Source: Nostoc indistinguendum CM1-VF10
GTDB taxonomy: Bacteria > Cyanobacteriota > Cyanobacteriia > Cyanobacteriales > Nostocaceae
Direction of reading: 5' to 3'
NCBI GenBank assembly: GCA_019359215.1
Contig: JAHHHS010000050.1
Span: 1 to 50,461 of the forward strand
DNA: 50,461 nt
Shown: positions 42,044 through 50,313 of the stretch, piece after piece
Numbering within the stretch: the first letter of the stretch is position 1
Layout of the letters: each line of letters opens with the position of its first letter
Notes under the pieces: generated by a model
Told to the model about the DNA's origin: nothing
The model's input: the letters and a program-made list of their open reading frames with translations, nothing else
Databases searched by the model: none
Position numbers and translations under genes: made by a program

Positions 42044-42895
42044 TTGAACTTTATTGAACGTCTTATGCATTGGTTGTTATCTGGGCCGTTGAGTATAGAA
42101 AAATTAACGGTTAATATTACAGGGTTGTCTGCATCATTACAAGGTAAGAAGTTGGTGCAGTTGTCAGATTTTCACTACGATGGTTTGCGGCTATCGGAAG
42201 AGATGTTAGAAAAAGCGATCGCACTTACTAACCAAGCTGAACCAGATTTAGTTTTATTAACTGGTGACTATGTAACTGACGATCCGACACCGATTCACCA
42301 ACTGATACTTCGACTCAAACATCTGCAAAGTCGCAGTGGTATCTATGCTGTTCTTGGCAATCACGATATCCATTACAAACACGCAAAAGCAGAAGTTACC
42401 GATGCCCTTACTAGCATTGGAATTCACGTCCTTTGGAACGAAATTGCCTATCCATTAGGAAAAGAATTGCCTCTTGTTGGATTGGCAGACAGTTGGTCAC
42501 GGGAATTTAATCCCGTACCAGTCATGAATCAACTAAACCCCGACATACCCCGCATCGTTTTATCTCATAACCCTGATAGTGCAGAGATACTGCAAACATG
42601 GCGAGTTGACTTACAATTATCTGGTCATACTCACGGTGGTCAAATCATGATTCCCGGAATTGGGCCTGCAATGTTTTTTTACGAAAAGCTAACAGAAAAA
42701 ATACCCAGCAAAGTGCGGCGTAGAGTGCCATTTTTGCAAGAAAATATTTCTGTAGTCAAGCATTGGGAATGGGCACAGGGTTTCCATCGGATAGGAAAAA
42801 ATCAGCTATATGTCAATCGTGGTTTGGGAACTTACCTCCCAGGACGCTTATTTTGCCGCCCAGAAGTTACTATAATCACTCTACAAGGTGACTAA
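42044..42895 (+). CDS. metallophosphoesterase, copy 1 (YkuE-like)
   Basis: About 276-283 residues of the calcineurin-like phosphoesterase fold. QLSDFHYDG (D42, H44), LLTGDYVTDD, VLGNHDIHY, LSHNPDSAE and LSGHTHGGQIMIPG give the complete di-metal site. This type hydrolyses phosphoesters, for instance in UDP-sugars or lipids, near the membrane. The start is doubtful: an in-frame TTG at 42044 or ATG at 42065 (MHWLL); the ATG at 42040 is out of frame. Shares taagctgtaagcgct in its leader with copy 2 and has strong nucleotide identity to it. Confidence 0.85.
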   Translation: MNFIERLMHWLLSGPLSIEKLTVNITGLSASLQGKKLVQLSDFHYDGLRLSEEMLEKAIALTNQAEPDLVLLTGDYVTDDPTPIHQLILRLKHLQSRSGIYAVLGNHDIHYKHAKAEVTDALTSIGIHVLWNEIAYPLGKELPLVGLADSWSREFNPVPVMNQLNPDIPRIVLSHNPDSAEILQTWRVDLQLSGHTHGGQIMIPGIGPAMFFYEKLTEKIPSKVRRRVPFLQENISVVKHWEWAQGFHRIGKNQLYVNRGLGTYLPGRLFCRPEVTIITLQGD

Positions 42896-43071
42896 GTAAT
42901 TCAAATGTCAAAATTCAAGAACGCAATCACAGTAGGTATTCTGGCTAATAAATCACTACAAATTAAAGCTAGTATTTAAGTTAATTAGTTAGTTATATTT
43001 GGAGTATATGACATAAATTATTGCAGTTTATCAAGTTACATTTTGATTTTTGGTAAGCTGTAAGCGCTGGT

Positions 43072-43929
43072 ATGAGGAGTATCGGTTGCCTTATGCATTG
43101 GTTGTTTACGGGACATTTAAGAGTAGATAAAATCACGGTTAAGATTGCGGAACTTCCAGCATCTTTACAAGGTACAACCCTAGTGCAGTTGTCAGATTTT
43201 CACTACGATGGTTTGCGGCTGTCGGAAGATATGTTAGAAAAAGCGATCGCACTTACTAACGAAGCTGAACCAGATTTAATTCTATTAACTGGTGACTACG
43301 TAACTGACGATCCCACGCCGATTCACCAATTGGCGCTTCGACTCAAACATTTGCAAAGTCGCTGTGGTATCTATGCCGTACTTGGTAATCATGATATCTA
43401 TTACAGCCACTCAAAAGCAGAAGTTACACAGGCGTTAACTAGCATTGGGGTACATGTGCTTTGGAATGAAATCGCCTATCCATTAGGAAAACAATTACCA
43501 TTGGTAGGACTAGCTGATTATTGGTCACAGGAATTTTACCCTGCACCAGTCATGAATCAATTAGACTCCGTTACACCCCGCATCGTTTTATCCCATAATC
43601 CAGATACAGCTAAGATATTGCAGCAATGGCGCGTAGATTTGCAACTATCTGGTCATACCCACGGTGGTCACATCGTAATTCCAGGCATTGGGCCTCTAGT
43701 ATTTTATTATAAAAAGCTGCTGAAACGAATTCCCAAAAAATTACGGCGTTGGGTAACATTTTTCCTGGGAGACTGTTCTAAAGTCGTGCGCTATTGGGAG
43801 TGGGCGCAAGGGTTTCACAAGGTAGAAGAAAATCAACTATATGTCAATCGTGGTTTAGGAACTTATAAACCAGGACGTTTGTTTTGTCCGCCAGAAGTGA
43901 CTGTAATTACGTTAGTTAGTCATTGTTAG
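43072..43929 (+). CDS. metallophosphoesterase, copy 2 (tandem duplicate)
   Basis: A 285-residue paralogue of the gene just upstream. The same motifs are present: QLSDFHYDGLRLSEDMLEKA, LLTGDYVTDDPTPIHQL, VLGNHDIYY, LSGHTHGGHIVIPG and the C-terminal block LYVNRGLGTYKPGRLFCPPE. The metal-binding residues are intact. It begins with ATG 43072 (MRSIGCLMHWLF), giving the N-terminus that copy 1 may have lost. Its stop codon runs into GTCATTAG repeats. Copies differ most at about residues 195-240 near the membrane-facing segment, so specificity may have diverged. Confidence 0.9.
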   Translation: MRSIGCLMHWLFTGHLRVDKITVKIAELPASLQGTTLVQLSDFHYDGLRLSEDMLEKAIALTNEAEPDLILLTGDYVTDDPTPIHQLALRLKHLQSRCGIYAVLGNHDIYYSHSKAEVTQALTSIGVHVLWNEIAYPLGKQLPLVGLADYWSQEFYPAPVMNQLDSVTPRIVLSHNPDTAKILQQWRVDLQLSGHTHGGHIVIPGIGPLVFYYKKLLKRIPKKLRRWVTFFLGDCSKVVRYWEWAQGFHKVEENQLYVNRGLGTYKPGRLFCPPEVTVITLVSHC

Positions 43930-43977
43930 TCATTAGTCATTAGTCTAAATAACAAAGGACAAATGACAAAGGACAAA
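43919..43977. repeat. GTCATTAG / GGACAAATG short repeats
   Basis: Same heptad words as at 1873-1945. They overlap the 3' end of the second phosphoesterase gene. Confidence 0.75.
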
Positions 43978-44482
43978 AATGCATAACACTCAAAGCAGAA
44001 ACCGCCTGAAGCTACGATGGATAAATATCAGCAGCTTGGGGCGGTTTCTCGAAGATCAAAGAATTCAGAAGTAATTAACTCAAACTAAGGTGGACAGCAT
44101 TGGCGATCGCTATACTCAGAATTGCACATCCTAACATTCAAACTAGGCAGGCATTTTCTGGCAGTGCGTTTTAAAACCTCCAAAACAACTCATTGAACTT
44201 CAAGCGAGAATACATTCAATGGATGCCACAACCAAAAGAGCGATCGCAAGAACATTAGAGCAGGAGGTACAGGCTCTAAATGGAAAGTTTTTGTTTAACT
44301 CTTAACCTGTTTGTACCTTGCTCTTAATCTAGCATCATGTTTGTTTAGCTACAAGGCACTTTTACTAAACTTGAATACCATTAATTTATCGCAATAATTC
44401 AGAAATATTTCTTAAGAATATTCCCACTTGTTAGATGTTGGTGTTAATACCAGCATTATCAAGTGGGCTGATTCAGAAGTCG
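43978..44482. other. gene-free region with a hairpin
   Basis: A stem AGAAACCGCC (43997-44006) / GGCGGTTTCT (44040-44049), with inner AAGCT/AGCTT, lies near the left end and may terminate the phosphoesterase gene, but lacks a T run. The rest (44050-44482) shows no convincing gene or RNA. Confidence 0.5.
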
Positions 44483-45238
44483 TTATTGAGCAGAACCGCC
44501 TGTAGTAGTATCATCTGCGGTAGAAGAACCGCTATTAGATGTACTGTTTGACTGGTCTACTCCTTGAGATGGAGTGGTTTTAGAGGTATCATTTTTCGCA
44601 CCTGGAACCACAGTATTACTAGAAGTACCACCCTCGTTCTGCGAATTCGGAGTATTACTACTTGGACTTTGTGTAACTTTCGGTGTTGGCTGAGTTACAG
44701 AAGGTGCTTTTTCTGCCGCAGGCTGCTGCGGTGGGATAGTAATGTTAATATCCGGTTGGCGAGGTGCAGGTGGAGGTGTAACCTGCTGTTGTGGAACAGG
44801 AACAGCAACAGGAACAGGTACTTCCCTGGTTCTTTCGATTATCGTCGTTTTTGTTTGTGGAGAAGCACTAGGAGTTGGACTACTACTTGGTACAGGAACC
44901 ACGACTGGCACAGTATTGTCAACGGCTGCGTTATTCTGCTGGTTGAAGTACCAGACGCCACCTATAACCAAACCAAGCAGGGAAGTGATGATAATACCCA
45001 ACAGCAAACCACCACTAGCATTGTTTTCATCACGCTGGGCTAAATCTGCTTGCTGGTAGCTACGCTCAACATTTCTACCTTGTACGTAACCGTTAGTGTA
45101 AGAGTTGGGATTAGCTGTGCTGTTCTTAACTGTTTCAGTGGTTCGTGTCAAGTCAGTGTGATTATTACCATTAATATCAGTGTAAGATTCTTGCTTGATT
45201 TCACTGTTTTTGATTTCGCGTTCATTGGGAATAGACAT
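44483..45238 (-). CDS. single-pass membrane protein with Pro/Thr/Ser-rich tail, unknown
   Basis: About 251 residues from ATG 45236-45238 (MSIPNEREIKNSEIKQESYT). The cytoplasmic head of about 75 residues is polar. One TM helix (about 78-98, GGLLLGIIITSLLGLVIGGV) leads to PVVVPVPSSSPTPSASP, VPVPVAVPVPQQQ, PPPAPRQPDINITIPPQQ and a Ser/Thr/Gly/Asn-rich end. The exterior low-complexity tail suggests an envelope spacer. No enzymatic motif. A longer frame reaches 45274. Similar proteins are annotated as hypothetical in Nostoc. Confidence 0.7.
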   Translation of the reverse strand: MSIPNEREIKNSEIKQESYTDINGNNHTDLTRTTETVKNSTANPNSYTNGYVQGRNVERSYQQADLAQRDENNASGGLLLGIIITSLLGLVIGGVWYFNQQNNAAVDNTVPVVVPVPSSSPTPSASPQTKTTIIERTREVPVPVAVPVPQQQVTPPPAPRQPDINITIPPQQPAAEKAPSVTQPTPKVTQSPSSNTPNSQNEGGTSSNTVVPGAKNDTSKTTPSQGVDQSNSTSNSGSSTADDTTTGGSAQ

Positions 45239-45558
45239 AGCTGTTGATTTCGCTCCTCGATATGATTTTGACAAACTAAAGTTTTGTAATGAACAAGAGG
45301 TTTTAATGAGCTTAAAAATTTATGTTGCTGATAAATATTGAGTTTTATTTGCTACTCAACTGTTGGTAACTATCAGAATAACCTCTGAGATTAAACAAGT
45401 GGCTCTATCTCCAGGAAGTTAATACTTAATCTAAAGAAAGATTATCCCAAAGATAGATGTTATTAAACTGTTAGGTGACGTGTTGATGAAAAATCCAGTA
45501 ATTTGCTTCAGTTATCTAAATTTTTAATCAACTTGAATAGATTATGCTTATAGATCAT

Positions 45559-46261
45559 TTATAAAAGAATGACAGCCTTACTGATGGGGAATAGGGTAAT
45601 AGTTTTATCCCCACTGCCACTAGCCAGCGTCTTACCATCTGGGCTAAAGGCAACGGAATAAACCGCATCTTCACCTGCTGAAAAAGTACAAACTTCATTG
45701 CCTGTATCTAGCTGCCATAACTTGATAGTTTTGTCTTTGCTACCACTAGCTAAAATCCTGCCATTTGGGCTAAAAGCGATAGAACTAACATGATCAGAAT
45801 GCCCAGTTAGGGTGCAGAGTTCTTGACCGCTTTCTATGAACCTATCCCACTATTCTAAAAATCCCTACTTTTTTCGTAAAATGTGCTTGAAAACCTTTAT
45901 TTTTCGTTTTCAATTCTCAACAAGCTTAAGCTTTTTAGCATAAATATTATTAGTGGGATAGGTTCATATGCCATAGCTTAATCCTCTTGTCCGAACTACC
46001 ACTTGCTAAAGTTTTGCCATTTAGGCTAAAAGCAACAGAATTTACCCCTCCAGACCAGGAAGACTCTCTATGTCCCTTAAGGGTTTGTGGTTCTTTGTTA
46101 ACTAAATGCCAAATTTTTATGGTTTTGTCATCACTACCACTGGCTAAAGTTTGCCCATCTGGGCTGAAAACGACAGACATTACCTTATTTGAATGACCTT
46201 TGAGAGTGCGTACAGATATTAAATCTTGCATATTCAAGAACACTAAATAAATCAACAGCAA
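45559..46261 (-). pseudogene. WD40-repeat protein fragment, split by a MITE
   Basis: Four WD40 blades on the minus strand. Blades 1 and 2 (46261-45967): TLKGHSNKVMSVVFSPDGQT-LASGSDDKTIKIWH and TLKGHRESSWSGGVNSVAFS-LASGSSDKRIKLWH. Blades 3 and 4 (45834-45559): GQELCTLTGHSDHVSSIAFS-LASGSKDKTIKLWQ and VCTFSAGEDAVYSVAFSPDG-LASGSGDKTITLF, ending at TAA 45559-45561. A 130-bp MITE (45837-45966) separates the halves and ends the first frame after four extra codons. Most WD40 proteins need seven blades, and these four have no effector, so the piece is probably the tail of a former larger protein. Start uncertain (46231 or 46261). Confidence 0.85.
45837..45966. mobile_element. 130-bp MITE with 16-bp perfect inverted ends, TA flanks
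   Basis: Begins TGAACCTATCCCACTA and ends TAGTGGGATAGGTTCA, perfect complements. TA lies on both sides (45835-45836 and 45967-45968), as expected for IS630/Tc1-like insertion. Interior is AT-rich with no ORF. Confidence 0.9.
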
Positions 46262-46352
46262 GTTTAGCTTTACTTAGTATTGCCCAGTACAAGTATTATC
46301 TAACTCAAGATATGATGTCGCCGTCAGAAGCGTCTTAAACTATATTCGCTTT

Positions 46353-46964
46353 TTATCTCCAACGCCGATTTAGCCGCAATATCTTTTTAATTCCCTGACA
46401 AAATCTTTCTACCAAAGGTCTAGGTTTTGATACATATCTAGGCGATCGCGATTTACGAGTAGCGCCTGGATTTCTTAACTCTTCTTCTATTTGTGCAGCT
46501 TTATTTAAATCGGAAGCGGCTCTATATTCGTATCCCAGTTGTGAGCAAACTAGCCCACGATATTTATACGCCTCAATATAGTGAGGATTTAGACGAATTG
46601 CATGGGTAAAATCTGCGATCGCATCCTCATACTTGCCTTCTGTAGCATTCTCTACCCCTAAACTATAGAAAGTTTCAGCATCCCAACGATTGACAGATAT
46701 TTTTGTGGGATTTTTAGGTGAAGATGAAGATGGATTTTCAGGAATAGGAGGCTCAGATGGACTTTCAGATTTGAGCTTGTTGTAAGCTGAGTTGATTGAT
46801 TTGATTTTTTCCTCAGCTTCCTGTTTTTGCTTTTGCTCAAGAAAGCGATCGGGATGCCAAATTTTCACCAGTTGACGGTAAGCTCGTTTTACTTGTGCTT
46901 GTGATGCACCCGGTTCCAACCCAAGAATTTCATAAGCATGATTGAGATCGAGGTCATCGCGCAT
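46353..46964 (-). CDS. J-domain protein with TPR repeats
   Basis: 203 residues. The J domain (about 8-68) carries HPD in KIWHPDRFLEQ, so it can stimulate DnaK. A Ser/Pro linker (about 68-90) leads to TPR-like helices: AETFYSLGVENATEGKYEDA, IADFTHAIRLNPHYIEAYKY, RGLVCSQLGYEYRAASDLNK. The basic tail (KPRPLVERFCQGIKKILRLN) may contact membranes or nucleic acid. Common cyanobacterial architecture; client unknown. It diverges from the tocopherol cyclase gene with a 29-bp gap. Confidence 0.88.
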   Translation of the reverse strand: MRDDLDLNHAYEILGLEPGASQAQVKRAYRQLVKIWHPDRFLEQKQKQEAEEKIKSINSAYNKLKSESPSEPPIPENPSSSSPKNPTKISVNRWDAETFYSLGVENATEGKYEDAIADFTHAIRLNPHYIEAYKYRGLVCSQLGYEYRAASDLNKAAQIEEELRNPGATRKSRSPRYVSKPRPLVERFCQGIKKILRLNRRWR

Positions 46965-46993
46965 ACTGAAAAAATCGGCAACTATATAGATAT

Positions 46994-48091
46994 ATGTTAA
47001 CTATTCCCCTAAATCTCCTCCAATCAACACAAACGCCCCATTCTGGTTATCACTGGGATGGTAGTAGTCGTCGCTTCTTTGAAGGGTGGTATTACCGCGT
47101 CACTTTACCGGAAATTGGGCAAACATTCGCCTTTATGTACTCCATCGAAGACCCCATTGGTGGTAAACCCCACAGTGGTGGTGCAGCCCAAATCCTCGGC
47201 CCGGATGATGAATATTTATGGCGTACTTTTCCTGATGTAAATAAATTTTGGGGTAGTCGAGATGTCCTGGGTTTAGGTCATTGGGGTAAAACAGATTTGC
47301 AAATTTCTCCTATATATTTGCTCCCAGCAGAGTTTGAGCATCATGTTCAAGAGGGTTATCAAGCCACAGCAACCTTGAATCAAGGAATCATTTGCGATCG
47401 CGCCACCAATAATTATTGCCGTTGGCAGTATGAAATTCAACCAGTATATGGTTGGGGTGATAAAAATAGTATTCAGCAATCAACCGGAGGCTGGCTGTCA
47501 TTCTCACAGATTTTTGAACCCGGATGGCAGATTTTGATGGCTCACGGTTTAGCTAGTGGAAAGATTGATTGGAATGGCAAAATCTACGAATTCACCAATG
47601 CCCCAGCCTACGGCGAGAAAAATTGGGGTGGTGCTTTTCCTCAAAAATGGTTTTGGATAAATTGTAATTGCTTCGAGGGCGAACCCGACTTAGCATTAAC
47701 TGCTGGCGGTGGACGACGGGGTGTACTGTGGTGGATGGAATCTGTAGCGATGATTGGGTTGCACTATCAAGGCAAGTTTTATGAATTTGTTCCCTGGAAT
47801 TCACAAGTAGATTGGGAAATTCAGCCTTGGGGTAGATGGCAAATGAAAGCTACCAATTCTAATTATGAAATTCAATTGACAGGAACCACCGATTTGCCTG
47901 GTACACCTCTGCGTGCGCCTACAGAGGATGGTTTAAGATACTGTTGCCGAGACACTATGCAAGGAAAGTTAAATTTAGAGTTACGAGAACTAAATGGGAG
48001 AAAATCTAAAATAATTCTCAAAGCAGAAAGTTTTCTTTGTGGCTTAGAAGTAGGCGGCGGCTCTTGGGATAATGTTTGGCAGTCTCGGTAA
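46994..48091 (+). CDS. tocopherol cyclase family protein
   Basis: 365 residues, homologous to plant VTE1 and cyanobacterial Slr1737. Cyclises the methylated phytyl quinol to the chromanol ring of tocopherol. Motifs: HSGYHWDGSSRRFFEGWYYR (16-35), FMYSIEDPIGGKPHSGGAAQ, GWLSFSQIFEPGWQILMAHG, EKNWGGAFPQKWFWINCNCF and RGVLWWMESVAMIGLHYQG. All family blocks are present. ATG at 46994 fits the known N-terminus. The plastid or thylakoid membrane is the expected site. Stands alone upstream of a tRNA gene. Confidence 0.93.
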   Translation: MLTIPLNLLQSTQTPHSGYHWDGSSRRFFEGWYYRVTLPEIGQTFAFMYSIEDPIGGKPHSGGAAQILGPDDEYLWRTFPDVNKFWGSRDVLGLGHWGKTDLQISPIYLLPAEFEHHVQEGYQATATLNQGIICDRATNNYCRWQYEIQPVYGWGDKNSIQQSTGGWLSFSQIFEPGWQILMAHGLASGKIDWNGKIYEFTNAPAYGEKNWGGAFPQKWFWINCNCFEGEPDLALTAGGGRRGVLWWMESVAMIGLHYQGKFYEFVPWNSQVDWEIQPWGRWQMKATNSNYEIQLTGTTDLPGTPLRAPTEDGLRYCCRDTMQGKLNLELRELNGRKSKIILKAESFLCGLEVGGGSWDNVWQSR

Positions 48092-48124
48092 AAGTACTGC
48101 TATAATTATATGTGCTTCATAGTT

Positions 48125-48198
48125 GGGGTTGTAGCTCAGTTGGATAGAGCGGACGCCTCCTAAGCGTCAGGTCGTGCGTTCGAATCGCACCAGTCCCG
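48125..48198 (+). tRNA. tRNA-Arg (anticodon CCU)
   Basis: Acceptor GGGGTTG/CAGTCCC (two G-T pairs), D arm GCTC...GAGC, anticodon stem GACGC/GCGTC with loop CTCCTAA (anticodon CCT), variable loop AGGTC, T arm GTGCG-TTCGAAT-CGCAC, discriminator G. No encoded CCA. Confidence 0.95.
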
Positions 48199-48207
48199 TA
48201 AGCAAAG

Positions 48208-48254
48208 AAATCCTTAAGACCTTAACTAATAGGAGGTCATAGGGATTTTCTTTT
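48208..48254 (+). terminator. terminator after tRNA-Arg
   Basis: AAATCC (48208-48213) with GGATTT (48243-48248), inner GACCT/AGGTC, then TCTTTT. Good fit to an intrinsic terminator. Confidence 0.65.
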
Positions 48255-48296
48255 CACCGTAAGTAGCTGGAAAACGCCTCTTTTAATTCTTCTACA

Positions 48297-48650
48297 TCAA
48301 GTCATTTTACGAATGCGAATACTTTTAGATGAAATAACAGTAAAAGCTCCTAATAATTCATCTGCATGTTGATTAATGGCATTGCCAACAATTTCTGCTT
48401 TATCATTTGCAGATAAACCGAATAACCGAATTAACACAACACCTGTTGCAATTCGACACAAACGAAAAACTAACTCACCAAAATCCTTATCTGATGTCAA
48501 TATAATTGCACCTTCATTGTTAGCCAAATTCAAAACTTCATCGTCAGGAATTCCTGGTTCCATTTCCACAACATACAAAGTTTCGTGACCATCAAGCCGT
48601 AGACGTTCAACGATTTGCCAATCTAAATTTTCGTCCCCTAAAAACTTCAA
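48297..48650 (-). CDS. DUF5615 PIN-like protein (toxin candidate)
   Basis: 117 residues of the Mut7-C/DUF5615 PIN-like family: FLGDENLDWQIVERLRLDGH (3-22, D in the active pocket), IPDDEVLNLANNEGAIILTS (D), SDKDFGELVF (DKDFG motif), GVVLIRLFGLS. The acidic residues required for nuclease action are kept. It overlaps the end of the upstream DUF433 gene by 4 bp, a classical coupled pair thought to be a toxin-antitoxin module. Confidence 0.88.
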   Translation of the reverse strand: MKFLGDENLDWQIVERLRLDGHETLYVVEMEPGIPDDEVLNLANNEGAIILTSDKDFGELVFRLCRIATGVVLIRLFGLSANDKAEIVGNAINQHADELLGAFTVISSKSIRIRKMT

Positions 48651-48877
48651 GAAGCTTTCTCAATCGTTGGATAAACCACATCATACCTTAAAGCTTGAGC
48701 CGCAAATGCCAAAGCTGCTTTAATTCCTTCATCGGTAAGTCGCGGATGCGCTTCGAGTATTTGCTGAGGTGTTTCACCCGCAGCAAGTTTTTCAAGAATT
48801 AACTCAACTGTAATACGAGTTCCTAAAATGACAGGTTTGCCCATCATTATTTTTGGATCGGATACGATTTTTTGCAT
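48647..48877 (-). CDS. DUF433 antitoxin-like protein
   Basis: 76 residues, DUF433: IVSDPKIMMGKPVILGTRIT (4-23), VELILEKLAAGETPQQILEA, HPRLTDEGIKAALAFAAQAL. A winged-helix-like antitoxin predicted to bind DNA and block the DUF5615 partner, with which its stop overlaps (ATGA). Confidence 0.9.
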   Translation of the reverse strand: MQKIVSDPKIMMGKPVILGTRITVELILEKLAAGETPQQILEAHPRLTDEGIKAALAFAAQALRYDVVYPTIEKAS

Positions 48878-48950
48878 GAATTAAGATTATTTGGATAGAT
48901 GATTAATATATAACGCGATATAAGGACGCAGTGGCAAGGGAGAAACAACA

Positions 48951-49277
48951 ATGATACAGGAACCCGTTTTTGAAGAAAGCAGTGGCAACGTATTCACTGA
49001 TCTCGGTTTAGAGGATGCTTCGGAACTTTTTATGCGAGGCAAGATAGGGATTCAGGTACTGCGCCTCCTTTCTCAACGCAACCTGAAACAGCGCGAAATC
49101 AGCGAACTTCTTGGCATTCCCCAGCCAGAAGTATCTCATTTGATGAAAGGAGAGTTTCAACGGTTCAGCGAGGGCAAACTCCTCATTTTCCTCAAGCGGC
49201 TCGATGTGGAAATCAGCTTACATGTTCGCCCTCGTCATGCGTCGGGCCAATCTGCTGAAACTTTTATATCGCTATAG
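48951..49277 (+). CDS. HigA2-like HTH regulator (orphan antitoxin)
   Basis: 108 residues. FTDLGLEDASELFMRGKIGI (15-34) is typical of the HigA2/XRE antitoxin group (COG5606). An HTH follows (LKQREISELLGIPQPEVSHL, about 50-69), then LIFLKRLDVEISLHVRPR. In this group a RelE-like toxin gene lies directly upstream. None is present here: upstream is only a 73-bp spacer and then the divergent DUF433 gene. It is therefore an orphan, perhaps a relic of a lost module or an independent repressor. A ribosome-binding site (gggagaaa) is present. Confidence 0.85.
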   Translation: MIQEPVFEESSGNVFTDLGLEDASELFMRGKIGIQVLRLLSQRNLKQREISELLGIPQPEVSHLMKGEFQRFSEGKLLIFLKRLDVEISLHVRPRHASGQSAETFISL

Positions 49278-49357
49278 GACAGGATGGGAGGCATGTTGGA
49301 TCTACTCTTGAGCAAATGTGTCAAAAAGACAACTAGAAGAAATTTCTTTGTTGCTAA

Positions 49358-49981
49358 TCAGCGACTCATTGCAAAAATCTGTTCAGCCGTTAAGGGAATG
49401 TTCGGAAACAATCTAGAATCAATTCGATCCTGCCCTCGAAACACCTTCGGGGGTAAATACTCTCCATCTTCAAGTTGGTAGATTGTAATGGTTGGCTGCT
49501 TGGGAGAGCCAATGAACCGAATGCCACCAAAAGCAGCATAGTCTACAATGATGTACTCGAAAACGCCCAAGTCTTCATATTCAGCAAGTTTTGTCAGATA
49601 GTCGTCCTTCCAGTTGTTGCTAACGACCTCAATGATTCCGGGTGGTGGAATATATGCAGCAGCAGAACTAGAGCTAGTTTTCATCCTCTGCCATTCAACT
49701 CTTGCAAATATGACAATATCTGCTTTCCGGCTTTTTTCCTTTTCTCCTGATGCTGTTTTGAGCCTAACCTGCTTGGACTGACGCGACACGTAAGGCAGGT
49801 CATTTTCTTGGCAGTGATTTTCTAAGTAGGTACACAGTCGCTCGATCAAATCCTCATGATTTGCATTTGGTTCTGATAATGGCACGGGAATCCCATCCAA
49901 TAGCTCAAACTCTCTGCCTGAACCATCGTCCCAGGCAAGAAACTCTTCAAAAGTCAGTGGTTGTGTGACGGTTGCGTACAT
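49358..49981 (-). CDS. Uma2 family (DUF820) PD-(D/E)xK nuclease-like protein
   Basis: About 207 residues: TQPLTFEEFLAWDDGSGREF, ELLDGIPVPLSEPNANHEDL (E and N-H), SRKADIVIFARVEW (active-site D), IPPPGIIEVVSNNWKDDYLT (E...K) and KLAEYEDLGVFEYIIVDYAA are the usual blocks. ATG 49979-49981 (MYATVTQPL) is preceded by gggagcgagggcg and is preferred over longer frames to 50116. Complete. The fourth Uma2 copy in the window. Confidence 0.88.
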   Translation of the reverse strand: MYATVTQPLTFEEFLAWDDGSGREFELLDGIPVPLSEPNANHEDLIERLCTYLENHCQENDLPYVSRQSKQVRLKTASGEKEKSRKADIVIFARVEWQRMKTSSSSAAAYIPPPGIIEVVSNNWKDDYLTKLAEYEDLGVFEYIIVDYAAFGGIRFIGSPKQPTITIYQLEDGEYLPPKVFRGQDRIDSRLFPNIPLTAEQIFAMSR

Positions 49982-50313
49982 CGCCCTCGCTCCCTTGCTG
50001 ACGGGTACTTCACTCAATGCTACCAAGATGTACAGCTTTGTGTATGAGTACTGGCTGATTTTTCTTGCCGTAGTTCTGAAATAACAGCTTGAGGGTGGAT
50101 AACAGAAGGCGATCACAATTGGTGAGTGTAGTACGATGGCATTTTTGTGAAAATACCCATTTTAATTATCTGATTGTATTCTGTGACTATTAATAGTTCG
50201 TAACTTCTGTTATCTTTTGTTCTGCCTAAAAAAGCTAAAAAATCAAATTCCCATTTATTAAAGTATATACACTTATTGACTTGGTAGCTTTTAGTATTTA
50301 AAGTTACTAGGAA
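49982..50313. other. gap without recognised features
   Basis: Contains the promoter side of the Uma2 gene. AT-rich after 50150. I see no gene, repeat or RNA. Confidence 0.4.

Noticed and set aside
43978..44482. Eroded transposase gene
   Set aside because: All six frames are interrupted and no IS motif or terminal repeat could be seen.
44564..45059. Long Arg/Trp- or Thr/Gly-rich ORFs on the plus strand
   Set aside because: They are antisense to the Pro/Thr-rich low-complexity gene on the minus strand, which has a TM segment and sensible composition.
48125..48300. att site of an integrated element at tRNA-Arg
   Set aside because: No integrase gene and no second copy of the tRNA 3' end is visible within the window.
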